This document shows positions 55,586-64,000 of a DNA stretch of 64,000 nt, piece after piece (position 1 is the first letter of the stretch; each line of letters opens with the position of its first letter). Both the position numbers and the translations under genes were made by a program. Under the pieces are notes generated by a model, which was given only the letters and a program-made list of their open reading frames with translations, did no database searches and was not told where the DNA came from. Origin of the DNA: Bordetella sp. LUAb4 (GTDB lineage: Bacteria; Pseudomonadota; Gammaproteobacteria; Burkholderiales; Burkholderiaceae_B); the NCBI RefSeq assembly GCF_021325795.1, contig NZ_JAHPZX010000008.1, positions 1 through 64,000 of the forward strand, in the 5' to 3' direction.

Positions 55586-56977
55586 TCAGCGCTTGCCCGC
55601 CAGCTCACCGCCGGCGCCGCGCGGCATGCGCGCCGTCACCGGCACCGACGCGATCGAGCATAGGCCCAGCACCAGGAAGGCGGGCCAGAAGTCGGTCCAG
55701 ACGATTTGCGGATGGCCCTGGGCGTAATGCGACACCTGCAACACGAGGCCCGCCACCACCACGCCCAGGCCCAGGGACATCTGCTGAATCACCGCCGACA
55801 GGCTGGTCGCGCGACCCACGTCGGCGCTTTCGATTTCCGCGTAGGCCAGCGCATTGAGCGCGGTGAACTGCAACGATGGAAACACGCCGCCGAACAACAC
55901 CACGAACCAGATCGCCAGGCGCGACATGCCTGGATGGAAGGCGCCATAGACGGCAATGGCCAGGCCCGACAGGATGGCGTTGACCATCAGCACCGGACCG
56001 AAGCCGAAGCGGCGCAACACGGGCTGCGCGATCATCTTCATGAACAAGGCGCCGAAGGCCGAGGCACAGGTGATGGTGCCGGCTTCGAACGGCGTCATGC
56101 CCAGCCCTTCCTGCAAGGCCAGCGGCAACAGGAAAGGAATCGCGCCCAGGCCGATGCGGAACAAGGATCCGCCGATGACGGCGGTGTGGAAGGTGGGGAC
56201 GCGCAGGAAACTCAGATCCAGCACGGGGTTCGCGGCCCGCCGCGCGTAGACCCAGTACGCCAGCAGCAGGGCCACGCCCACGGCCACCATGATGAGGTTG
56301 TCGCGCGTGTCGATGATGTCGCTGCCCAGTAGCGACATGGCCAGCATGAACAGCGCCGCGCCGCCGCCGGACATCAGGAAGCCGACCCAGTCCAGCGGAC
56401 CCGGATGCGGCATCTGCGTGTTCTCGATATGGCGATTGGTGAGCCAGATACCGAGAATGCCGATGGGCACGTTGATGAAGAACATCAGGCGCCAGTGCAG
56501 ATACGTAGTGATGAAGCCCCCCAGCAGAGGCCCGACCACCGGCCCCAACAGGGAAGGAATGGTGAGGTAGTTGACCGCGCGCACGAAGTCCGCCCGCGCC
56601 ACCGAACGGAAGATGATGATGCGGCCCACCGGCACCATCATGGCCCCGCCCACGCCTTGCACGAAGCGCGCCAGCACGAAGGTGAAGAGCGACGTGGAGG
56701 CCGCGCACATCAGCGAGCCGGCGATGAACACGCCGATGGCCGCGCGAAAGACGGTGCGCGAGCCGAAGCGATCGGCCACCCAGCCGCAGATAGGAATGAA
56801 GACGCCCAGCCCCACCACATAACTGGTGACCGCCAGCTTCAAGGTGATCGGGTCCTGGCCCAGATCGCGCGCCAGTTCCGGCAGAGAGGTGACCAACACC
56901 GTGGCGTCGACGTTCTCCATGAAAAGCGCGCAAGCGACGATCAGGGGAACGATGAAGGCGCCCAGGGCGAGTGGCAT
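55586..56977 (-). CDS. MFS multidrug exporter (DHA2/EmrB type)
   Basis: 463 residues with about 14 membrane segments. N-terminal MENVDATVLVTSLPELARDLG, RFGSRTVFRAAIGVFI loop, motif C-like GPVVGPLLGGFI. EmrB-like proteins normally pair with a membrane-fusion partner; none is adjacent. An 11-bp x 8 array lies about 105-190 bases upstream of the start. Confidence 0.88.
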   Translation of the reverse strand: MPLALGAFIVPLIVACALFMENVDATVLVTSLPELARDLGQDPITLKLAVTSYVVGLGVFIPICGWVADRFGSRTVFRAAIGVFIAGSLMCAASTSLFTFVLARFVQGVGGAMMVPVGRIIIFRSVARADFVRAVNYLTIPSLLGPVVGPLLGGFITTYLHWRLMFFINVPIGILGIWLTNRHIENTQMPHPGPLDWVGFLMSGGGAALFMLAMSLLGSDIIDTRDNLIMVAVGVALLLAYWVYARRAANPVLDLSFLRVPTFHTAVIGGSLFRIGLGAIPFLLPLALQEGLGMTPFEAGTITCASAFGALFMKMIAQPVLRRFGFGPVLMVNAILSGLAIAVYGAFHPGMSRLAIWFVVLFGGVFPSLQFTALNALAYAEIESADVGRATSLSAVIQQMSLGLGVVVAGLVLQVSHYAQGHPQIVWTDFWPAFLVLGLCSIASVPVTARMPRGAGGELAGKR

Positions 56978-57080
56978 GGCTACGGTAAAGCGGCGGGGTT
57001 GACGACGGGATCGAATCAGGCCGTGATTATGACACCGCGAGATGTCAGCCCCCTGATGGATGGCGTGATTCAGGCCTGTC

Positions 57081-57168
57081 TCAGGAACACTTCAGGAAGG
57101 CTTCAGGAACACCTCGGAAACACGTCAGGAAGGCTTCAGGAAGGCTTCAGGAAGGCTTCAGGAAGGCT
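57081..57168. repeat. Tandem array of eight 11-bp units
   Basis: Units of 11 bp: TCAGGAACACT, TCAGGAAGGCT, TCAGGAACACC, TCGGAAACACG, then four identical TCAGGAAGGCT (57125-57168). The spacing is close to one helical turn, in the likely promoter region of the MFS exporter. Confidence 0.93.
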
Positions 57169-57243
57169 TCGGCAACGTCCTTGGCGGGGATGCCAGGCCG
57201 ACAGTCTGATCAACGTGCAGACTGCAGCGCGCGCCACTCCCCC

Positions 57244-57870
57244 TCACCAGGTCAGCGGCTTCCAGTTCAAGGCTTCGCGCGTGTAGGGCTGCTGCGATCC
57301 GGACAGTTTCAGCGCCATGACCACAACAAGGTCATGCGCGCGCGCTTTCGGTGCGACCCCATAACTGGCGATGGCGGACAGTAGAAAGCCCAAGGCCACC
57401 GCGCCCACGCGCAGGCCGCTGCGATGCGCGGGCCACTTCAGCAGCACCACGCTGGAGGCGATGCCGCCGACCAGCAAGCCCAGCACGACTTCGGACGGCG
57501 AATGCGCGTGCAGGTACAGGCGCGAGATACCGATCAATACCGCCAGCAGTGCACCCACCGCGGCACCCCAACGCGCGCTCCGTTCCGAATGGACATTGCC
57601 CAGGGCGTAGCCAAGCACGGGATAAATGGCCGCGCTCACCATGGAATGGCCGCTGAAGCCCGTGAAGTCAATCGCTTCCCAGCCATAACCCCAGCCCAGG
57701 AAAGCGAGCTTGGATATCAGCACGACCAGCGCGGCGATGGCGAATGCGCAGGCCCACTTGAAGACCGTGACGCGTTCCGAGGTGACCAGGAAAAGCGTCG
57801 CCAAGACGGCGGCCGGCACCAGGAGACGCGATTCGCCGATTGCCGATAGAAAAACCCAAAAGGAATGCAT
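57244..57870 (-). CDS. PAP2-family membrane phosphatase
   Basis: 208 residues from ATG 57870. Six membrane segments. Active-site motifs in order: K-x6-R-type first motif region not clear, then FSGHSMVSA (PSGH-like), and SRLYLHAHSPSEVVLG. Family members dephosphorylate phosphatidate, undecaprenyl pyrophosphate or similar lipids at the membrane. The first motif deviates, so activity is less certain. Confidence 0.78.
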   Translation of the reverse strand: MHSFWVFLSAIGESRLLVPAAVLATLFLVTSERVTVFKWACAFAIAALVVLISKLAFLGWGYGWEAIDFTGFSGHSMVSAAIYPVLGYALGNVHSERSARWGAAVGALLAVLIGISRLYLHAHSPSEVVLGLLVGGIASSVVLLKWPAHRSGLRVGAVALGFLLSAIASYGVAPKARAHDLVVVMALKLSGSQQPYTREALNWKPLTW

Positions 57871-58059
57871 GCCCTGCCCTGAAAAGATGTAGCCGTCTGA
57901 CCGAGCGGCGCAACGGAAGTTCACATGCGGTCGAACCACACACCGATCGATTTTGACGTTGACAGGGCGGGATCGGGGTCCGGGCCTTGGGGGCCGGGCC
58001 TCGGGGTGCGGATCGCCTGGTCAAGGCCATCCGACCTCATCCCTTTCCTGCCTGCCCTG

Positions 58060-58785
58060 CTAGTGCCCGTTCTTGTACAGCGCGTACAGCGCGATGACGT
58101 CGCGCACATACTGGCGCGTTTCCGCATAGGGCGGCACGTCGTCGTACTTGGCCACCGCCCCGGGTCCCGCATTGTAAGCGGCCAGGGCCAAGTCCAGGCG
58201 CCCCGGGTAACGGTCCAGCAGGCTGCGCAGGTGACGTGAGCCGGCGTTGACATTGGTGGCGGGGTCCACCAGCGCCGCCTCGATGTCGTCCTGCTTCAGC
58301 AGACTGGCCGCCGTCCCGGGCATCAACTGCATCAGGCCCAGCGCGCCGCGCGGTGAGCGGGCGTCCTTGCGAAAACCCGACTCCACCGCGATGACGGCGC
58401 CCAGCAGGGCACTGTCCACGCCCGCGGCGGCGGCGGCCTTGGAAATGATGCCGCGGTAGCTTTCCATCCCTGGATGCCCCAGCAGGTCGCGGACACGCCG
58501 GGGATCATCGCCGAGGGCAAGACCGGCGATCAGGCCAAGGTCCACACCTGGGTCCCCGGCGGCGGCGTCCGGCATCGTCAGCGCGGCCGGCGCGAAGTCC
58601 GCCACCCGCAACGGGGCCCGCGCCTTCGCGCGAGTCTGAGCTCGCTGGTAGTACTTCGCATATCCCTTGGGCACCACCATGGCGCGCGCGTTGCCGAAGG
58701 GATCGCGATAGCGGTAGATATCCCCCGCCGCCGCGCGGTCCGGCCACAGCGCCAACACCGCCGCGGCCAGCATGCCTGCCGCCAT
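58060..58785 (-). CDS. Lytic murein transglycosylase (SLT domain)
   Basis: 241 residues if translation starts at ATG 58785, giving a plain signal peptide (MAAGMLAAAVLALWPDRAAAGD); the frame continues upstream to 58920. After an N-terminal DUF4124-like region (IYRYRDPFGNARAMVV) comes the SLT fold: catalytic Glu in AVESGFRKDARSPRGALGLMQLMPGTA and AYNAGPGAV. Cleaves peptidoglycan glycan strands in the periplasm. Confidence 0.85.
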   Translation of the reverse strand: MAAGMLAAAVLALWPDRAAAGDIYRYRDPFGNARAMVVPKGYAKYYQRAQTRAKARAPLRVADFAPAALTMPDAAAGDPGVDLGLIAGLALGDDPRRVRDLLGHPGMESYRGIISKAAAAAGVDSALLGAVIAVESGFRKDARSPRGALGLMQLMPGTAASLLKQDDIEAALVDPATNVNAGSRHLRSLLDRYPGRLDLALAAYNAGPGAVAKYDDVPPYAETRQYVRDVIALYALYKNGH

Positions 58786-59079
58786 CACCTGCCTTGCCGT
58801 TACTACCCTGCCACAAGGGCCGCCTGTCTCAGGCCCTGTCTGGAAACGATACTCGCCTTGGGAAGGTCCAGCGGCGAGGCAAAGACCCGGCCTTGCCGGG
58901 GATGGCCACAGTGTCATCATCGTCGTCGCATTCCATGGCCCGACGCATACGCGCGGTCCCCGGGCAACGTGTCGCGCCGCCTGTATCCGCCCCCGGAGTA
59001 CGCATCATGACGCAGCGGCGACGCGCTTGTCTCTCAGGCCGATGGGGGAGCCATGCCATCCCTGAAGGGGATGGCATGA

Positions 59080-60534
59080 CTACGCCTTGCTTGGATCCTG
59101 CATGAAACCCAAGTCACGGCCGTCGAAGCGGCGCAGATTCGGAAACACGTCGTCGAGGGTGCCGCCACTGGCACCGAACCAGGTCGCCAGCGTGGCGCCG
59201 AACTGGTCCACCGCGACGTCCGGCAACATGCGGCCATGGTCGACGAACCCCGGCCCGTCCAATGCCAGTTCGGGATGCTTGCCATAGAACCGGCCGCCGC
59301 GCACCGCGCCGCCCAGCACCAGATGATGGCCTCCCCAGCCGTGATCGGAGCCATTGCCATTGGAAACCAGCGTGCGGCCGAACTCCGACGCGCTGAAGGT
59401 GGTGACCTGGCCGGCCACGCCCATGGCGTCCAGCGCCTGCTGGAACTCGGCCATGGCGCCGCCCAGTTCGCGCAACAGGCCCGGATGAATGTCGTTCAGG
59501 CCATCGTGATTGTCGTAGCCGTTCTGCGTCACGAAGAACACCTGGCGGCGCATGCCCAGGGTGTCGCGCGCGGCGATCATGCGCGCCACGATCTTCAGCT
59601 GGGCGGCCAAAGGCGTGGCGAAACCGCCGCCCACGGTGTCGCGCGCCAGCGCGGTACGCAGGCGTGCATCGGCCCGAATCGAGCGCGCCACCAGGGCCGC
59701 ATGCTGGCGTTCGAACAGATGCTCGCCGGACTGTGTGATCAGCAGACGCATCAGATCGGTACACGTCGTCGAGCCGTAGGTATCCCGTTGCAGTAATTCA
59801 ATAGGCGTGGAGCCCGCCGGACTGACACGGTAGGCGCTGACATGGCGTCCCGCCAGCAGCAGCGCGCTGCCGCCCGCGGTCACGCCCGTGAAAGTGGCGT
59901 TGGCATTGGCCGCGATGAACAGATCCGCCAGGCGCCCCCCCCAGCCGGACGTCGCGCCTTCGGGCGCCAGTGCCTGCCAGTACGCCTGTTGATCGTTGTG
60001 CGAAAACAGCTTGGGCGGCAGCGGCACGCGGGCGCCGACGTAGTCGCGCTTGGTGGTGGGCTGCGCCAGCGGACCGACGTTCAACTGCACGGCCAGTTGG
60101 CCACGCTCGAACCACGGCAGCAGTGGCGCCAGGCCCGGCGCCAACGCGTAGGCCTGGTCGCCCGGCAAGGCGTCCTTGGGTTTGAGCACCGTGGCGGCCA
60201 GCTTGTCGCGCGCCAGCGCGATGTCGGCGCGCGCCTGGAAGTAACGGGCGTGACGCGTAGGGTCGTAAGGCACGATGGTGTTGTAGGGATCGTTGCCGCC
60301 GTACAGGAAGATGCAGACCAGCGCTTTGTAGTCGCTGAGGGAAGCAGACCCGGCTGCGGCCCCGGCAGCGCCTGCGGCAGCGGCCCCAGCGCCCGCCTGG
60401 CCCGCGGCAACAGCGGGCTGCGCCACCGCCGCGGCAGCGCCCACCGCGGCCATTTGCAGCGCCAGCGGGGCGGCGGTGCCGCTCACGCCGAGCAGGGAAG
60501 CCCGACGGAGGAACTCACGTCGCGTGGCTTTCAC
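59080..60534 (-). CDS. DUF1501 family protein with Tat signal
   Basis: 484 residues. The N-terminus MKATRREFLRRASLLGVSGTAAPL is a Tat signal peptide. The rest matches DUF1501 (CIFLYGGNDPYNTIVPYD near the start; SEFGRTLVSNGNGSDHGWGGHHLVLGG near the end). Related sulfatase-like/alkaline-phosphatase folds bind metal; here catalytic activity is unproven. Always seen with a DUF1800 partner, which is directly upstream. Confidence 0.88.
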   Translation of the reverse strand: MKATRREFLRRASLLGVSGTAAPLALQMAAVGAAAAVAQPAVAAGQAGAGAAAAGAAGAAAGSASLSDYKALVCIFLYGGNDPYNTIVPYDPTRHARYFQARADIALARDKLAATVLKPKDALPGDQAYALAPGLAPLLPWFERGQLAVQLNVGPLAQPTTKRDYVGARVPLPPKLFSHNDQQAYWQALAPEGATSGWGGRLADLFIAANANATFTGVTAGGSALLLAGRHVSAYRVSPAGSTPIELLQRDTYGSTTCTDLMRLLITQSGEHLFERQHAALVARSIRADARLRTALARDTVGGGFATPLAAQLKIVARMIAARDTLGMRRQVFFVTQNGYDNHDGLNDIHPGLLRELGGAMAEFQQALDAMGVAGQVTTFSASEFGRTLVSNGNGSDHGWGGHHLVLGGAVRGGRFYGKHPELALDGPGFVDHGRMLPDVAVDQFGATLATWFGASGGTLDDVFPNLRRFDGRDLGFMQDPSKA

Positions 60535-60664
60535 AACGATCTCCTGTACTTGAACATGTCCATGTATAAAGCCCCAGGGTGATAAGCCCCGGCCGTGAGC
60601 GTCCCATTGAGTGTCCGATTCGGTCTTCCATCGAGCGTTTCATCAAGCGTCCAGTAGCCGGCCA

Positions 60665-62203
60665 TCATTTCTGCACCAGATATTCCGGCGTCGCCGCGAC
60701 CAGCATGATGGCGGCACGCACGCGGTCCAGCTTGCGCGCTGCCGGAATCTGCGCCACCGCATCGGCGATGACGCGCGCGGTGGCGGTGTTGAACGCGTCC
60801 CCTGCCAGCAGCAAGGCCACGCGCCGCACCAGCGCGTGCGTATCGTCCGCCAACGCCGCCTCGGCCGCGTAATCGGTCTGCACATCCTCCCAACCACGGT
60901 CGACGTAGATCGCCAGGAAGTTCAGGTAACCCGCCACGCTGGTTTCGTCCGTGATCTGGAATTCCGGCGCCACCAGGCCCATCTGCGCGATGGCGGTATT
61001 GGGCGGCGTGAAGCGCGGCCGAAAGAAGTTGAATACCGACGGCGCCCGCAAAGGGCTTTGCGCCAAGCGGATGGTGCTGTCGGTCGTATCGGGCATGGAC
61101 CATTGCCCATTGCGCGAGGAGGCGCCGAAGGCCCGCGCCCATGCCGCGAAGCGCACGATGGGTTCACGCACCTTGCCCCACGTGGGCGAGTGCAGATCAG
61201 GCTCGCGCGCTTCCGGATCCAGCAGCACCGCGCGCAGCACCGCGCCCAGGTCACCGCGCTGGCCCTTGCCGTTGTCGGCGAAGACCGCCGCGACACGGCC
61301 CACGTAAGCCGGGCTGGGATTGCTGGTGACCATCCGCTGTATGAGCTGCGTGCCGATGAAGGGGCCCACATTGGGATGGGCGCACAGCGTGTCCAGGGCT
61401 ATGCGCAAGGACTCGACGCCGCCGGTTCCCGGCGGAATCACCGTGCCCAGGAAACGCTTCTCCGACATCGAATGGTTGGCCGGATTCAAGGCCATGGGGC
61501 GGCGCTGGCATTCCGGATCGCTTTCCTGGCCCGCCAGGTCCCATCCGGTGAACACCTTGGCCAGACCGCGTACGTCATCATTGGTATAGGTTTCCACCGC
61601 CTTGCCGTCGCGCAGCTTCAGGCTGCCGTCGGGATTGAGTTCATAAAGGCCGATGGTGAACAACTGCATCACCTCACGCGCGTAGTTCTCGTCGGGAGAA
61701 CGTCCTGTCTTGACGTCTTCCTTGCGGCTGCCCCGGTAGGTGAGCATGCAACCCATGGCCAGGCTGCGCGTGACGCCCTCCAGCATGGCGCGGAAACTGC
61801 CCAGGCTGTGCGTCGACAGCGTATCCATGAAGGAAGCGGCGCCGAACATGGGCCAGGACGCCGAGATGGACAGCACGTTGATGACGAAGATCTCGGAGAA
61901 GGCGAAGGCCGCCCGGGTCCGCAACTGGTCGGGCGCCGCGATGAATTTGCGCCACAGCGTGGCTTCCAGGGGGGCGTTGATGCCGTTGCCTTTGAAGGCC
62001 TCGGTATTCCGGCCCATGGCCACCAGCCAGTCGAAGTGGGACTGCGAATGCGGCGCGGCCCTTTGCTCGTCGATCCAACGGGCGTAGCCCAAGGCCACCA
62101 CCCGGTCGATCTCGGCGGGCGTGGGACCGAACGTGGCCTGCGCCAGGAAGCGCGAGGCCTGGCCGGGAGTGGGACGCGACGGGGCGGTGGCGGTGGAAGA
62201 CAT
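60665..62203 (-). CDS. DUF1800 family protein
   Basis: 512 residues from ATG 62203 (in-frame starts up to 62239 are possible). DUF1800 landmarks: ASRFLAQATFGPTPAEIDRV at the N-terminus, NYAREVMQLFTIGLYELNPDG, and FTGWDLAGQ in the middle. It lacks an obvious signal peptide, unlike its DUF1501 partner 130 bases downstream. The pair is common in proteobacteria; no function is established. Confidence 0.85.
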   Translation of the reverse strand: MSSTATAPSRPTPGQASRFLAQATFGPTPAEIDRVVALGYARWIDEQRAAPHSQSHFDWLVAMGRNTEAFKGNGINAPLEATLWRKFIAAPDQLRTRAAFAFSEIFVINVLSISASWPMFGAASFMDTLSTHSLGSFRAMLEGVTRSLAMGCMLTYRGSRKEDVKTGRSPDENYAREVMQLFTIGLYELNPDGSLKLRDGKAVETYTNDDVRGLAKVFTGWDLAGQESDPECQRRPMALNPANHSMSEKRFLGTVIPPGTGGVESLRIALDTLCAHPNVGPFIGTQLIQRMVTSNPSPAYVGRVAAVFADNGKGQRGDLGAVLRAVLLDPEAREPDLHSPTWGKVREPIVRFAAWARAFGASSRNGQWSMPDTTDSTIRLAQSPLRAPSVFNFFRPRFTPPNTAIAQMGLVAPEFQITDETSVAGYLNFLAIYVDRGWEDVQTDYAAEAALADDTHALVRRVALLLAGDAFNTATARVIADAVAQIPAARKLDRVRAAIMLVAATPEYLVQK

Positions 62204-62772
62204 GCGGACCACCATAGCCATGCCATCGCCGGGTTTCAACCGCTGCCTTTGGTGGAGAGAGGGGGAGAAATGCCGAGAAGGATTAAGGCCGCGCGCTCTG
62301 CCTCATCCCTATGCAGGAGAGACAGCCCGGCGCGCACTGGCAATCCTGTCACGGTCTTGCGGCAGCGGCGTAGCGATTTTTACCCTGGTAGCGGGGGCGG
62401 ATTGAAAAAATCTGCTCATCCCCAAGCGGCCTCACCGCGGCCCCACGGTGGCCCGCAGACGCCCTCGCGCCGGCGCCACGACGGCCGCATCGCACGCATG
62501 CCCCGCCGCTCTCATCCAGAGGAAGGGGAAATTCATCCTTTTGCAGGGTGGCGCCGCGCGGGGGCATTTGTAAAACTGCCGCTACTCAGAGGCCTTTCGA
62601 AGGCCCGACCAAGCCTTGCGGAACTTCTTGCAAAAAGGCTCTCACACCGGAACAAATGGTGGCGCCATGACGACGCCGCCGCACGTTCCGTCCCCTTCAG
62701 TTCGGCCAGGCACGCCACTTGCTCTAGTGCTGCGCCGCGCCATTGCGGCACCCCGCGGATTAGGAGAATGTT
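62204..62772. other. Intergenic region with a sigma-54 promoter near its right end
   Basis: About 570 bases between the divergent DUF1800 and hemerythrin genes. Apart from the sigma-54 element at 62708-62723, no coding frame with a ribosome-binding site is seen. The left part should contain the promoter for the DUF1800-DUF1501 pair. Confidence 0.5.
62708..62723 (+). promoter_or_regulatory. Sigma-54 promoter for the hemerythrin gene
   Basis: AGGCACGCCACTTGCT matches TGGCACG-N4-TTGCW in all but the first base. The -24 GG and -12 GC are ten bases apart, the strict spacing. Transcription would start about 38 bases before the hemerythrin ATG. No enhancer-binding protein is encoded in the window. 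Confidence 0.75.
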
Positions 62773-63252
62773 ATGGACAAGGCAGAAATCCCTCTCGCCC
62801 AACGAGACGCTCTGGGCCTGATGCTGGATGAGCATTTCAAGATCAAGCACCTTTTCAAGGCGTTCAGCCGTGAGAAGGATGCCGAAACCCGCGAGGCCAT
62901 CGCTCATGAAGCGTGCCTGACGCTGACGGTCATCGCGCAAATCGAAGAAGAACTTTTCTATCCGCACGTCCGGGCTCGTAACGAGGCGGCTTTCGGCTAC
63001 CTGATCGATAAAGCCATGGTCGAGCATTCCTGCATCCGCAGCCTGATCGCGCAGATCCAGGGCATGACGACGGACGACAGCATGTTCCACGCCAAGGTCG
63101 CGGTGCTGGGTGAGTTGACCAGCCACCACGTCAATGGTGAAGAGGGTGAGCTGTATCCCAAATTGATCGTGATGAACGAAGACTTGCGTGACATCGGTGC
63201 CCAGATGCTGCAACGCAAGGACGAGATCACCATCGAGGCACACATTGCCTGA
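62773..63252 (+). CDS. Hemerythrin-like HHE domain protein
   Basis: 159 residues, ATG 62773 with AGGAG upstream. The HHE pattern is present: DEHFKIKHLF, EEELFYPHVRAR, VEHSCIRSLI and LTSHHVNGEEGELYPKL carry His/Glu ligands typical of an oxo-bridged di-iron four-helix bundle. Such proteins bind O2 or NO or take part in iron and stress handling. Predicted to be under sigma-54. A 70-residue gene follows 20 bases downstream. Confidence 0.87.
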   Translation: MDKAEIPLAQRDALGLMLDEHFKIKHLFKAFSREKDAETREAIAHEACLTLTVIAQIEEELFYPHVRARNEAAFGYLIDKAMVEHSCIRSLIAQIQGMTTDDSMFHAKVAVLGELTSHHVNGEEGELYPKLIVMNEDLRDIGAQMLQRKDEITIEAHIA

Positions 63253-63272
63253 GATGGCGGGACTGAGGCACG

Positions 63273-63485
63273 ATGAAAATACTGACTAAGGAAATCCAGC
63301 AATCGCGCGCTACGTTATGGCTGGCGCCGGTTACGCATGGCGGATTTCGCTGGGAAGTGGAGGTCGTCGACACGGGTAAGACGACCGTGCCTCACGTTAT
63401 CCAATCCGAGCACGTGTTCCGCACGCCGACGGATGCCGCGTTGGATGGCATCCGGGCGTTGGAGTCGATGGAAGTCACTCAATAA
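63273..63485 (+). CDS. Small hypothetical protein
   Basis: 70 residues, unrecognised. A mixed strand/helix look, with no signal peptide and no Cys. Located 20 bases after the hemerythrin stop and before a strong terminator, so co-transcribed and possibly sigma-54-dependent. Confidence 0.65.
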   Translation: MKILTKEIQQSRATLWLAPVTHGGFRWEVEVVDTGKTTVPHVIQSEHVFRTPTDAALDGIRALESMEVTQ

Positions 63486-63503
63486 GTGGGACTGTGTTCA
63501 GGA

Positions 63504-63532
63504 AAACGCACTGCATGGCAGTGCGTTTTTTT
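63504..63532 (+). terminator. Rho-independent terminator
   Basis: AAACGCACTGC-ATG-GCAGTGCGTTT followed by T residues, 19 bases after the small gene's stop. Ends the hemerythrin transcript. Confidence 0.95.
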
Positions 63533-63559
63533 ATGGCGCGGCGCAGGCCGATCCTGGCA

Positions 63560-64000
63560 TTACTTCCCAGGCACCACGCTGGGGGGCGCCGTTGGCGAGG
63601 CGGGCGACACGGGAGCAACCGGCGCCTGCTTATGATCGCCCAGCCAGCCGCTGGGGTGGCTGTTCAACACCGTCGTGCGCAGCGCCCTGCCCTTTTCCAG
63701 ATGCCCTTGCAAGGCCGGCAAGTTCTTCTCGGCAAAAGCCTTGACGTCCGCATCCCTGGCATTGCGCGCCGCGTCGGTGAACAGCTTGACGGCATCGCGG
63801 TGGGCGCTGACCGCCACTTTTTCCGCATAGGCCCGGTCGAATCGATTGCGTTGCGAGTTCTGCAACTGGCGCAGCACCGACTGCTGCGCGCGCGAGGGCT
63901 CCGTCGGCAACTGCGTGTTCTTGCTGTCCGCCAAGGCCTGCAGGTCACGCGCCACCGCCGTATGGTCGGTGATCATCATCTGGGCAAAGTTCTTCACATC
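63560..64000 (-). CDS. DUF4142 domain protein, partial (5' end beyond window)
   Basis: The frame stays open to the right edge, where codons for Asp-Val-Lys-Asn-Phe-Ala continue the DUF4142 pattern (DVKNFAQMMITDHTAV). About 147 residues are visible, the C-terminal three quarters of a DUF4142 protein, with paired helices and several His (ITDH, SAHRDAV). The last 25 residues are Pro/Ala/Ser-rich. Members are usually exported ferritin-like bundles; the signal peptide would be outside the window. Confidence 0.8.
   Translation of the reverse strand, partial: DVKNFAQMMITDHTAVARDLQALADSKNTQLPTEPSRAQQSVLRQLQNSQRNRFDRAYAEKVAVSAHRDAVKLFTDAARNARDADVKAFAEKNLPALQGHLEKGRALRTTVLNSHPSGWLGDHKQAPVAPVSPASPTAPPSVVPGK

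Overview
The window looks like a chromosomal segment of a Bordetella/Achromobacter-type betaproteobacterium (Alcaligenaceae). The signs are high GC, the sequence and order of housekeeping genes (proS-ybgC-tolQRAB-pal-cpoB; zapB-like-zapA-6S RNA), two tripartite-tricarboxylate (Tct) transporter modules of a kind abundant in this family, and an rRNA operon leader at the left edge. There are no integrases, transposases or CRISPR arrays. Almost everything is ordinary chromosomal backbone, with several short tandem-repeat arrays in the intergenic regions.

Left part (1-12.5 kb): promoter, UP element and boxA of an rRNA operon reading off the left edge; a 13-bp CTAG-bearing tandem array; an Lrp-type regulator divergent from hppD; a c-type cytochrome; lgt converging on and overlapping a SIMPL/DUF541 gene; 6S RNA (ssrS) with its terminator behind zapA and a coiled-coil partner; a first tctBA pair; a gamma-glutamyltransferase homologue, a beta-hydroxyacid dehydrogenase and ghrA.

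Middle part (12.6-32.6 kb): a leftward series rppH-tctD-tctE-tctB-tctA; then rightward proS-ybgC-tolQRAB-pal-cpoB, the cell-envelope constriction machinery; an alpha/beta hydrolase and an MgtC-family protein; and a four-gene signalling cassette (GAF hybrid kinase with three receivers, CheR, receiver-less CheB, and a receiver-kinase) that has no CheA, CheW or chemoreceptor nearby.

Right part (32.5-64 kb): sterol-desaturase-like protein, polysaccharide-deacetylase-like protein and YVTN propeller protein; a perfect FNR-type box; a methyltransferase; a PepSY membrane protein; a TauE/SafE permease preceded by an 11-copy hexanucleotide repeat; a hydratase-family enzyme; a pentose-phosphate cluster (ROK kinase, tkt, fused tal-pgi, gnd, zwf, HAD phosphatase); a D-tartrate-dehydratase-like gene divergent from a LysR regulator; an ASCH-like protein, an unknown coiled-coil protein, a hydroxyacid dehydrogenase, DUF2501, an MFS exporter with an 11-bp x 8 array upstream, PAP2, a lytic transglycosylase, a DUF1501/DUF1800 pair, a hemerythrin gene with a near-consensus sigma-54 promoter, and a partial DUF4142 gene at the right edge.

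Starts were adjusted by eye from ribosome-binding sites, family lengths and neighbour overlaps. Family assignments come from recognised motifs; no searches were run.
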